Shown here: positions 1 to 8,769 of the stretch, piece by piece
How the letters are laid out: each line of letters begins with the position of its first letter
How positions within the stretch are numbered: the first letter of the stretch is position 1
From: Blastocladiella britannica
Taxonomy: Eukaryota; Blastocladiomycota; Blastocladiomycetes; Blastocladiales; Blastocladiaceae
NCBI GenBank assembly: GCA_025349905.2
Contig: MU624643.1
Location: 1 to 36,331, forward strand
Direction of reading: 5' to 3'
Length of the DNA: 36,331 bases
Translations under genes and position numbers: made by a program
The notes under the pieces: generated by a model
The model's input: only the letters and a program-made list of their open reading frames with translations
The model's database searches: none
What the model was told of the DNA's origin: nothing

Positions 1-30
1 AAAAAAAAAAAAAAGTAAAAATTAAGGTAC

Positions 31-1978
31 CGTTCCCAAGCTCGTGCAAAATCGAGACCGGGTCCGCGACAGTGACGCCCGGATCCCCAGGACTTCCACT
101 AGCCCCGCGCGCGTTCTGCAATGCGGTGACGTGCCGCATGCGCGGCAAGTACATCCAGTTGGCGAGCTGGAGCGCGGGCACCAACCCCGACCCCGCCGAC
201 AACATGACAATGTGGTCCCAGCACCCGACCTGCAACGGCAACGGGCGGTGCGGATTACACAGCGGCGACCCGAACGGCCCACGCAGCTGCACTTGGCCCT
301 TTCCGATCTCCAGCAGCGACACCAGGTGCGACATGACGCCACCGGGAACGCACTTGATGGCCAAGTCGAGCTTGGTCAAGTTGCCGTTCAGCGGCGTGTA
401 GTACCGCGACACCAGACCCGAAGTCGGAATGTCGTTGGTGCGGTACCCGCGGGTGGCGAGCTGGCGGACAGTGGCGCGCGAAATGCGAAGGCGGAGCTCG
501 ACCACGTGGCCGGGGAGCAGGAACAGCGGTTCTTGTGCGTGCGTGTTGTGTGGGAACAAAAGGCACACCGAGAGCTTGTACGTGGCCACGGTGGATGACG
601 GTGGGGAAAGCCGTTCCTTGCCAATCACTGCATACCGGCGGTACTCGTGCGCGTCGTACTCGGACATGGGCCCGGCGCTGCTGCTGCTGCTACCGCTGGT
701 GCCGTCCGCGACTTCCGTGGCGGACCGAAACAGCGTGGACGCCGCGGGGGACGCCAGCCGGGCCACGGCCATGGACCCGAGCTTGCCGACGGCCTGCGGG
801 CTGTGAACGTTGGTCATGCGCGCCGACACCACCGCCGCCCACTCGTCTGAGGTCAGCCGCAGCATTGCCGCGCCCTGGTTGGTGGCCATGATCAAGTTCC
901 CCGACGCGGCCGCCACGTCCGAGGTCGTCGGAGACGCCGGCCGGCCTCCTACCGCTGCTGTTGCGGCCGCTGCCGCCGCTGGGTACATGGTCGAGTCCGG
1001 GGCGGGGAGCGGGGGGAGTTCCGGAACTGGGTTGATCGACTGCATCAAGTCGCGGTCGAACGTGGCCAGCGAAAAGAAATCGATCAGCACGCTAGTCCCG
1101 ATCGCATCGTACAGCACCTGCTGGCCGCCCGGGTGCGACGTGATCCACTGCGCGACATCAAACACCACCCCACCGGGACCTGCCACCCACATCTTGCCCC
1201 CCGTCTGCACCGCGTCGCCCATCTCGCGCCAGGTGACGGTAGGAAGTTGCTGGTCGCGCGCTTGTTGCTGCAACGCCGCAGCCGCGTGCGCGGCCATCGC
1301 CGCAGCCGGGTTGTACGGCTTGCCTCCCTGCTGTTGCTGTTGCCCCTGGAACTGGGCCATGCTCATCCCCCCACCGCCGTTTTCAGCGGCCGAGACGCCG
1401 CCCTGTTGACCGACGGGTTTGTACCGGTCCAATTCGGCCCGCCGGCGCCACTCGAGGTACGGCACGGTGATGAGCCAGAAGAGCAGCGGCAAGTACCACG
1501 AGAACCACAGCGGGTGCAGCATATCGGTGTTGACCATGACGTTGGCGCCCTGTGGGATGTTGAGCATCGCCAGCGTAATCACCGCCAGCGCCACCGCCGC
1601 GTGCGCGGTCCGTGCTTGCCGCCGTTTCTGCATCAAGTCCGACGTCGGGTCCGCGTGACCGAATCGTGCATACAGCAAGTACATGCCCAGGGCCATTTGC
1701 ACCAGCAGCAAAGCCAGGACTGGGTAACCGGACACTTTTTGCATCAACAGCGAGGGCACGTCATTGTTGAAGATGACGATGGCGAACGAGCCCAGGACCG
1801 TCAAGGAAATCAGCATTTGCACTGCGGCGTGAATCCAAATGCCCAGCGGGGACGGCGAAAAGTACCGCGCATAGACGGCCATGGCCGGGAGTAGGTACGC
1901 CCACATGGCTATCATGATGACGGCGTGCACTGAGATGCCCGGCGAGTACCATTTCCAGCTGAGTTGGGTCGCTGTCAT
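31..1978 (-). CDS. Membrane cytochrome b561-like / cytochrome b5 / ferredoxin-reductase-type fusion (3' part off the window)
   Basis: One open frame runs from the ATG at 1978 down to about position 31, 649 codons, where a likely donor (GTACCTT) leads into a T-rich stretch; the rest lies outside the window. Residues 1-185 are strongly hydrophobic with about six membrane segments and spaced histidines (H18, H50, H108, H126, H155), as in cytochrome b561-type haem domains. Residues 200-245 are a Gln/Ala linker. Residues 247-315 resemble cytochrome b5, with the motif SHPGG around H282. Residues 445-649 match a flavin/NAD(P)H reductase: RYYT (525-528, FAD), GVMS (547-550), RGPFG and AGSGLVP (595-601, nucleotide). 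Family knowledge suggests NAD(P)H to FAD to b5 haem to membrane haem electron transfer; the acceptor is unknown. The second axial His expected in b5 is not visible. The start fits an AACATG context after a noncoding leader. Confidence 0.75.
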
Positions 1979-2127
1979 GTTGATTTTCTTTGTGAAACGA
2001 TGGAGCAAGCGCGGAGGAGGGGCCGTTATCTTGCAAGCGACTTTTGCTTGGCTCACTTGCACTCTTGCACATGGAAAGAAAGGGTTTTCGTTTCAGAAAA
2101 AAAAAAAGAGCAGTTGCCGTATTATTT

Positions 2128-2884
2128 TTAACAAAGCCCTTGGCTCTCAAATTCACCAATCAGTTCCCGCAGCGCCTCAGTCTCCTTCTTGTCCAGCAGG
2201 TCGAATTCCTTGGAAAAGCACATGAAATGCGCCGTCAGAGTGTTGAGGTGTGCCTCGGCGTGCAGGTGCAGGATATGCGGGTAGTGGTGGTGATAAATAT
2301 GGGCGAGGATCCGGAACATGTGTCGGAAGCATTGCTTGACGGTGGCGAGGTGTTCCTTCGGGAATGGTTGTCCTGTTATTTTATCTGGGTTAATGGCACC
2401 ATCATTAGAAGAGAGTAAAAGTGTGTTGTACCCGACTTTGTTGGAAACACGTCCGGATCGTCCAATACCCGCTGGATCCAGGTGGTGGAGGCGTCAATGT
2501 ACTGCGGAGCCGATACTTTTTGCGATCGCTTTTGGGCGTCGATCCAAGGGTACTCGATCCTATTTGCATCCACTTCCATATCAGCTACATATAAAATAAC
2601 AATAGAGAAGATAAGTATTACCCAGGCCCACCCGACATGACCGGACACTCCTTTTGCGAGCAAAACTCGGCAATGGTGCCCGAGAACAGCGAAATGTACT
2701 GAAAGAAGTCAAACACGTTGGCGGCCAGCCACTCGTCGCGGTCGATCTGGGCGGGCAGCTGTACCATGGGCTGGAACGACCCGCGCACCAGCACCGAAGC
2801 CAGGAACGGTGGTGACAGGAACAAGGGCTTGGGTTGTGACGCCGACGTTTTGCGGGTGGCGGATTTGATTTTGGATCTACACAT
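2128..2884 (-). CDS. MOB2: MOB2-type NDR kinase activator
   Basis: Three exons give 211 residues: 2884-2622, 2559-2432, 2372-2128, with introns of 62 and 59 nt and frames that close exactly. The protein reads as a Mob/phocein domain: 'EWLAANVFDFF', 'CPVMSGGP', 'EYPWID', 'FPKEHL', then 'HIYHHHYPHI' and 'EAHLNT'. The zinc site is present as C75, C80 (C-x4-C), H155 and H160. The N-terminal block with 'LVRGSF' followed by 'VQLP' is typical of fungal Mob2 rather than Mob1. In fungi Mob2 binds and activates the NDR kinase Cbk1/Orb6 for polarity and cell separation (family knowledge). The intron 1 acceptor was chosen at 2560 because the nearer AG at 2585 gives an immediate stop. It is divergent from SNF7. 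A short N-terminus leaves open an upstream exon. Confidence 0.85.
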
Positions 2885-3082
2885 TCATCTCATTGGTGGT
2901 GAGTACGCGGTCGTGCGATGGTGAGTGTGGAGTGTGTGCCGCGAACCGGATGTTAAAAAAGCTCATATTAATCGAATTATTGCACAACGAAAAAGAGACA
3001 GCACGGCGCCACGTCGGTCGTCGTCCTCTCTTCCATTCAAAAAACTTTCACATACTCTCGACACATACTATAAAGAATAATA
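2885..3082. promoter_or_regulatory. Shared divergent intergenic region of MOB2 and SNF7
   Basis: These 198 bp separate two outward-facing start codons, so promoter elements for both genes must lie here or inside the genes. An AT-rich patch occurs near 2950-2990 and another just before the SNF7 start. A TATAAAG string at 3069-3075 is too close to the ATG to be a usual TATA box. No operator can be named. Confidence 0.5.
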
Positions 3083-3929
3083 ATGCACCTGTTTGGACGC
3101 AGCAAGCCCAAAACCACCCCAAAGGACGCCATCATCCGTTTGCGCGAGACGCTCGAGATGCTGGAGAAGCGCGAGCGGTACCTGCAAACAAAGATCGACA
3201 ATGAGCTCAAGGTGGCCAAAGCCAACGCCACCAAGAACAAGCGGGCGGCGCTGATGGCTCTGAAGCGCAAGAAGACCTACGAGCAGCAGATTGAAAAGAT
3301 TGCGGGCGCCCGCATGACCATTGAGACCCAGATGCTGACGATCGAGAACGCCAACGTGAACCTGGAGGCCATGAATGCCATGAAGGCCGGTGCCGAGGCC
3401 ATGAAGCAGATTCACGGTGCCATGTATGTGTTATGTATATTCCATCGCACGTACACTCACTGACTCTTTATAATATAGGGATATCAACAAGGTCGACCAG
3501 ACCATGGACGACATTCGCGACCAAATGGACCTGGCCAACGAAATCTCGGACGCCATCTCGCAGCCGGTCGGATTTGGCGTCGATCTGGACGAGGATGAGC
3601 TGGCAGCCGAACTGGAGTTGCTGGAGCAGGAGGAGCTGGACGAGAAGCTGTTGGGACTGGATTCGGCGCCCATCTCTGCGCCTGCGGTGCCGACGACTGA
3701 ACCATGTACTGTTATTTCATTTTCTTGGAATGACTCTGACTCCTTAACTAACGAATATATTTATATATAACAGCAATCGCACAACCGCCACGGCCCGTCA
3801 AGGGACAGCAGATTGACGAGGACGAAGAGGCCGAGCTGGAGATGCTCAAGGCATCGATGGTACGTATTTGTTCCTGAGCTTGTTTTTTTGATGTATAATT
3901 CTTACCTGGATTTAAAGGCCATGTCGTGA
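3083..3929 (+). CDS. SNF7: ESCRT-III subunit Snf7/CHMP4
   Basis: Four exons (3083-3423, 3479-3705, 3774-3859, 3918-3929) give 221 residues; the last exon adds only three codons and the stop. The N-terminus 'MHLFGRSK' is followed by long basic helices ('LRETLEMLEKRERYL', 'NKRAALMALKRKKTYE') that form the charged membrane-binding hairpin, then the acidic half ('VDQTMDDIRDQMDLANEIS', 'EDELAAELELLEQEEL'). The C-terminal helix 'EAELEMLKASM' is a MIM1-type motif that in the family recruits the Vps4 AAA ATPase. Length and order match yeast Snf7 (about 240 residues). Role by family: polymerises on endosomal and other membranes for multivesicular-body sorting, scission and repair. All introns begin GT and end AG; frames join without stops. 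Confidence 0.93.
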
Positions 3930-4118
3930 GATACCGTGCCGTGCCAGACTGGCGTTTTGGGCTGTTGGTGGCGGAATGCTGCCGGTGGGTTTTGTTGTCG
4001 TCGTATCGTAATCATTCTTTCTTTCTCTTTTCTCGGCAGACGGCGTTTAAAACTTTCGAGCCTGCATACTGGCATCGGTCGGTATCCATTTGATTGGTCG
4101 TAGCAACATCAAAATAAA

Positions 4119-5444
4119 ATGATGTTCTCACGCGCCCCGGGATGGACGCCCGAGCCCGGCCACCCGTCGCACGCGGGCCACTTGCCGTCGCTGGGCGAGT
4201 TTGCGCCAGACCCAGAGACGGCCCTGCGGTCGTTCCACTCGACGGTGCAGTCACACTTTGCTGCCGGTGGCGGTGGCCCGTCGCCCGCGGCGCGCCTGGA
4301 CTCGGCCGCCACCCTCGCGTCCACGTTCCTCGATGACTACCTGGCCGACGCGAAAGCGTACTTTGACGCGCCGCCCGCGTGCGACCTACACCTGCACTTG
4401 CCGCGGTCGTTCCCAGCCGACCAGGCCGCGCACCATGCGCTGGCGCCCGAGTGCCGTGGTGCTGCCGCGCACGTGCCGTGGTGCGGCGGGTCTGGCGGGT
4501 CCGATATGAATGAGACCGCGATCGCGGGCGTTCCCCCCGCCCTGGCGTTCGAGGCGTCGCTGGCACGCGCGCTTACAGGCCAAATCCCGCCCGCACGCGT
4601 GGCACTGGTCCTGCGGTGCGCTCTGGTGGCGGCCGCGTGCGCAACGGCCCGCGACGTGGTGGCCGCGCCCGACGCGTGGTCGTTCCCACACGACCCGGTG
4701 GTGTCGCTGGGCGGGCCCTCGCCCGAGGAACTGGACGTGCGCCGCGTCCTGCTACTCAACGATATCTTGGCCGCCGCCGCCGGCATGCCCGTCACTCGGC
4801 GGCTGTTGCCGGCTGCCGCGGCGCTGACAGGCCGCCCGGCGGTCGCGTGTCTGGGCCGGTCAAGGTCAGTCTCGTTCTTGGCCACGGCGATTCCGAAGGG
4901 CGGGTCGGCCGCCGGGTCCACGGTGCCGCCCAACCTGCGCGCGTACTTGAGCTACGTGCCCAAACCGTTCGCCATGTACTTTTCGCTGGTTCCCTGGACG
5001 TCCCGGCCGTCGCCCATCGTGCACCACGCGTTCCTACTCGACTCGCTCGACGACGCCGCGTACTTTACCCAGGCCATGTACCCGGTGGCGATGTTGCGGG
5101 TGGCACCCGAAATGGCCGCGCACGTTGCCAACGAGGCCGGGGCGCGTCGGGCGGCGCGGGTGCGGCGGCGCGAGGATGTCGAGGGCATGGACATGGACCA
5201 GGAGGACTACGACCATTACGAGACTGCCACGGGTGCAGCACCGAAGCCGTCGGCATTGTCATTGGCACTTGCAGGTGCCGCTGGGTCGTCGAGCTCACTG
5301 GCGTCCCTGCATGCCGCGGACCTTGCGTCCATGGACGTGGATGGCGGCGGCGGCGCAGCAGCAGCAGCAGCATTAGGCGCAACTACCGACAGCCCGTCGG
5401 CTCGCAGAAAGCGATTGCGCGTGCACGAGCAGCTGCCCGAGTAG
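4119..5444 (+). CDS. Orphan Ala/Pro-rich protein, 441 aa
   Basis: A single uninterrupted frame with strong G/C third-position bias and a clean ATGATG start after AAATAAA. I do not recognise a family. It has mostly Ala-rich helices (residues 145-275), a more conserved-looking segment around 275-340 ('YVPKPFAMYFSLVPWTSRPSP', then 'FLLDSLDDAAYFTQAMYP'), a basic stretch near 350 ('RRAARVRRRED'), an acidic patch ('MDMDQEDYDHYE'), a low-complexity Ala/Ser tail and a C-terminal basic cluster 'ARRKRLRV' that could be a nuclear localisation signal. No signal peptide or clear membrane segment is evident. An AATAAA signal follows the stop. It sits between SNF7 and the deacetylase, on the same strand; no shared role can be inferred. 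Confidence 0.75.
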   Translation: MMFSRAPGWTPEPGHPSHAGHLPSLGEFAPDPETALRSFHSTVQSHFAAGGGGPSPAARLDSAATLASTFLDDYLADAKAYFDAPPACDLHLHLPRSFPADQAAHHALAPECRGAAAHVPWCGGSGGSDMNETAIAGVPPALAFEASLARALTGQIPPARVALVLRCALVAAACATARDVVAAPDAWSFPHDPVVSLGGPSPEELDVRRVLLLNDILAAAAGMPVTRRLLPAAAALTGRPAVACLGRSRSVSFLATAIPKGGSAAGSTVPPNLRAYLSYVPKPFAMYFSLVPWTSRPSPIVHHAFLLDSLDDAAYFTQAMYPVAMLRVAPEMAAHVANEAGARRAARVRRREDVEGMDMDQEDYDHYETATGAAPKPSALSLALAGAAGSSSSLASLHAADLASMDVDGGGGAAAAAALGATTDSPSARRKRLRVHEQLPE

Positions 5445-5456
5445 TGGGTTGTAACA

Positions 5457-5462
5457 AATAAA
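5457..5462 (+). terminator. Poly(A) signal AATAAA
   Basis: A canonical AATAAA hexamer lies 13 bp after the TAG of the preceding orphan gene and is followed by a T-rich run. It is about 70 bp before the deacetylase start, so the two genes are tightly packed. Confidence 0.5.
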
Positions 5463-5529
5463 GGGCTTCTCTCTTTACTCTTTTTCGACTTTTTTTCAGA
5501 AAAAAATATAGCGAGCGCGTACCTAATCA

Positions 5530-7179
5530 ATGGCCGGCCACCGTCCCGTCGTGTCCTACTTTTACGACGGTGCGCATTATCCATACCATATGGTGAAAAT
5601 ACTCTGCGCTCACACACAGCCTTGGTGAAAAATGATATAAAAGACCATGTCGGCACCTACCACTACGGCCCGCACCATTTCATGAAACCGCACCGCGTGC
5701 GCATGACCCACTCGCTAGTGCAGTCGTACGACCTGCTCAAGCACATGCACGTGGTGCGGCCGACCCCGGCCACCGCCGTGGACATGACCCGGTTCCATTC
5801 CGACGAGTACATTGATTTCCTGCAGCGCGTTACACCCGACAATGTCGACAAGTACACCAAGCACCTCAACAAGTTCAATATGGGCGACGACTGTCCGATC
5901 TGGGACGGCATCTTTGACTTTTCGTCGATCTCGGCGGGTGGGTCCATGGGTGGGTACCTCTCTTTCATCGGTAATACTTGGCCTTGATTGACTGTGGTAT
6001 TACTGATAGATGGTGCGAACCGACTCAATTCGGGCGCCTGCGATATCGCCATCAACTGGGCGGGCGGGTTGCACCATGCCAAGAAATCCGAGGCCTCCGG
6101 GTTCTGTTACGTGAACGACATTGTGCTGGGGATCCTGGAGCTTCTGAAATGCCACTACCGGGTGCTGTACATTGACATTGACGTGCACCATGGCGACGGC
6201 GTGGAAGAAGCGTTTTACACCACCGATCGGGTCATGACCGTCTCGTTCCACAAGTTTGGCGACTTTTTTCCCGGCACCGGGGATGTCACGGTATGAATGC
6301 TTTCGTTATTTGCTGCTTTTGGTTTTGACTCCAAAAAAAAAAAAACGGGCAATAGGATATTGGAGCCTCGTCCGGGAAATACTACTCGCTGAATTACCCG
6401 TTGCGGGCGGGCATCGACGACGCGACGTACGCAGCGATCTTTGAGCCCGTGATCCAAAAAGTCGTCGACTGGTACCGCCCAGGAGCTATCGTGCTGCAAT
6501 GCGGAACCGACTCGTTATCGGGTGACCGACTGGGCCGATTTAACTTGACCATGGAGGGACATGGGAACTGTGCGCGGTTCGTCAAGTCGCTGGGACTGCC
6601 CGTGCTCATGTTGGGGGGCGGCGGGTACACTATCAAGAACGTGTGTCGGGCTTGGACGTATGAGACGAGCGTTGCGGTTGGGGTTGAGCTTGATCGTGGT
6701 ACGTCTCCAATTCGATTTTTTGATGTACTCGGAAATAACCCGGTGGCCGCCCAGACTTGCCCATGACCGAGTACTTTGAGTACTTTGGCCCAGAGTACAA
6801 ATTGAATGTCCCCGCTTCCAATATGGATAATCTCAACACCACCGAGTACATTGCTGGCATAACGTACGTTACGACGTTTCTCCTTTTTTGCTTTGTTTTT
6901 GTCAACTCATTGAGAACTATCTTCAGAAAACGCGTCTTTGAAAACCTGCGCCAACTGCCGCACGCACCAAGCGTTCAAATGCACGAGATCCCACGGGGTC
7001 CCGACTACGAGGACGCAGAACGGGAATTGCTGGACGATATGGATCCCGACGAGAGGATCCCGCGGTTGTTACGAGACCGGATCCGGGTCTCGCCCCTGGA
7101 GCAAGCGGATACCGCCGTCAATGGGGAGCGAGCGTCGCGACGCGTTTACGACCGCAGCTACGCGCCAGAACAACCGTAG
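5530..7179 (+). CDS. RPD3: Class I histone deacetylase, RPD3-like
   Basis: Six exons (5530-5569, 5644-5949, 6010-6290, 6356-6698, 6755-6863, 6927-7179) give 443 residues. Diagnostic blocks appear in order: '[13 protein letters not shown]', '[11 protein letters not shown]', 'GDDCPIWDG', '[18 protein letters not shown]', '[16 protein letters not shown]', '[13 protein letters not shown]', 'SLSGDRLG', '[10 protein letters not shown]' and '[12 protein letters not shown]'. By alignment in the head the catalytic dyad is H136/H137, the zinc ligands D172, H174 and D261, and the transition-state Tyr Y300. Zn-dependent removal of acetyl groups from histone lysines in Sin3-type corepressor complexes is family knowledge. 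The SAGGS, KKSEASG and SGDRLG strings favour Rpd3/HDAC1 over Hos2. The motif preceding D261 reads CGTDSL instead of the usual CGADSL. The acidic tail is short. Frames close at all five introns. Confidence 0.93.
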
Positions 7180-7308
7180 CCATCCACTCTATCACTCATG
7201 TAAATACACGCTTATTTATTTATTATTATCGTTGGATCGACTTATCCGTCCCTTGATACGTCAACGGAGAGTGAGGGAGACTTTTACCCAAAGGAGGAAG
7301 AAATGGTG

Positions 7309-8536
7309 TTAGATGCCCATGGCCGTTCGCACCGTCTGCCCGCCCACGACAGCAGCCAGTAATCCGGCCGCGGTGGCCGCAACCGTGCCACCATGCACGA
7401 TCTCGCTCCGGATCCGAGCCCGCACGTCGGATCCCCACTGTTCGACCACCTCGTCACCCTTACCCTCCCTAGCTGCTATCCTCCCACTGCCTGTCGCCGC
7501 TGACCCGGTATTGTCGCCACCAAACAGCCATACGCGCCCCGCGGCCATCCCCAACCACACCCCGGCCCCACCGCCCAACGCGCCCGCGCCGACCGCCGCG
7601 ACCCCGCGCGGCCATCCTTGCACCGCCACCAGCACCATCCACAGCGCCGCCGCCGCCAGGAACATCGCGCCCATCGTCCACGCCGCCAGTGTCTCGAACG
7701 TCGAAAGTGTTGGCGCCGCGACTGTGGACATAAATTGCGGAACTACCACGTGCTGTAAGTGCGACCGGACCAGAGCCGCGGGGACTCGGAACAGGGATCC
7801 GGGGGACAGGTCGGCGATCGACAGTGGGACGGTTGTATTGGTGGTGGAGTCTCCCAAGAGCGCGGGACCTTCGTTGCCCTCGTGGCCGGCGGCGAACGAG
7901 GTGCTCAAAAGCAGGTGTGCGAGCAACGCGTCGCGGGATGCGTGCAGCGCCAAGTGTCGCGTCAGTGTACGGGTCGGTGGAAGAACGATAAAGTCTTCCA
8001 AGGGCGGCGCTGACAGCCGCAGGATCGAGAGCAGCCGGGAATGGTGGTGTTCTACAGTTTTGTTGGTGGCGGGAAATACGGCCCGCAGTGATGGCGGAAC
8101 AGACTCGTCGGTGCCGTCGTAGAACGACGGAGAAGTTACTGCTGGTTTCAGGGGGCTCAGCGGGCGGTAGTCTTGCATGAGCTGGCGGTACGACGGCTAT
8201 GACGTTTTTCATTTCATTGGAGTCAGCACCAACACTCGATCAAAACCACGACGATATACACACCCACATTTCGACTTCCCGCTGTTCTTCATCGTTCAGC
8301 ATAAACTCAAAGACAATGGCAACCGCCTCGGCCTGAAACTGTCTCAATTGCGCCGTATCCGATGGCTCGTTTTCCTTTTCCATATCATCCTTGAGCCAGG
8401 TCGCGAATTTGTCGCGGTAGGACCCGATCCTTTCCAGGAACCGCACGTCGGCCGAAAGACCGGGGATCTCGGCCGATTGCACGAAATTGACGAATGCGGG
8501 CGATTGGATCAACAAATCAAAGTCGGATAGCTCCAT
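7309..8536 (-). CDS. RGS-like membrane protein, possibly Rax1-type
   Basis: Two exons (8536-8264, 8196-7309; 67-nt intron) give 386 residues. Exon 1 begins 'MELSDFDLLIQSPAFVNF', like the start of an RGS fold, and continues with helices including 'FQAEAVAIVFEFML'. The join 'EVEMW/PSYRQLMQDYRPL' is in frame. After a hydrophilic middle ('LPPTRTLTRHLALHAS') there are hydrophobic segments near residues 260-310 ('GAMFLAAAALWMVLVAVQ' and a Gly/Ala-rich one), and a last one at the C-terminus ('VAATAAGLLAAVVGG'). An RGS-like domain followed by about three membrane spans is the layout of yeast Rax1, a bud-site landmark. That match is by architecture only. It is convergent with the deacetylase gene and divergent from BZZ1. 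Confidence 0.6.
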
Positions 8537-8769
8537 AATTGATCTTGTTCTTGTATCTGGTCGATATCCGCGGGATTTATATGAGGCAATCGAACCAGGG
8601 TGTCCGTTCAAATGGTTGTAAGTCACTCGGTGTCGAGAAAGAAAAATTGGCGTGGACTTCTTAGTTTTTTTTCGGGTTGCTTTGGGATGGGCAGGGATCT
8701 CTTTCAATTTCCCAATGAGAATTTTGAATATTAAAAAGGCTTCACCATAAGGTCATAAAATATTTAATA
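8537..8769. promoter_or_regulatory. Shared divergent intergenic region
   Basis: About 233 bp separate the start codons of the RGS-like gene (-) and BZZ1 (+). It is AT-richer than the flanking exons, especially at 8640-8770, with several A/T runs. No specific factor site can be identified. Confidence 0.45.

Noticed and set aside
3069..3075. TATAAAG as a TATA box for SNF7
   Set aside because: It ends only 7 bp before the start codon, too close to direct initiation upstream of the ATG.
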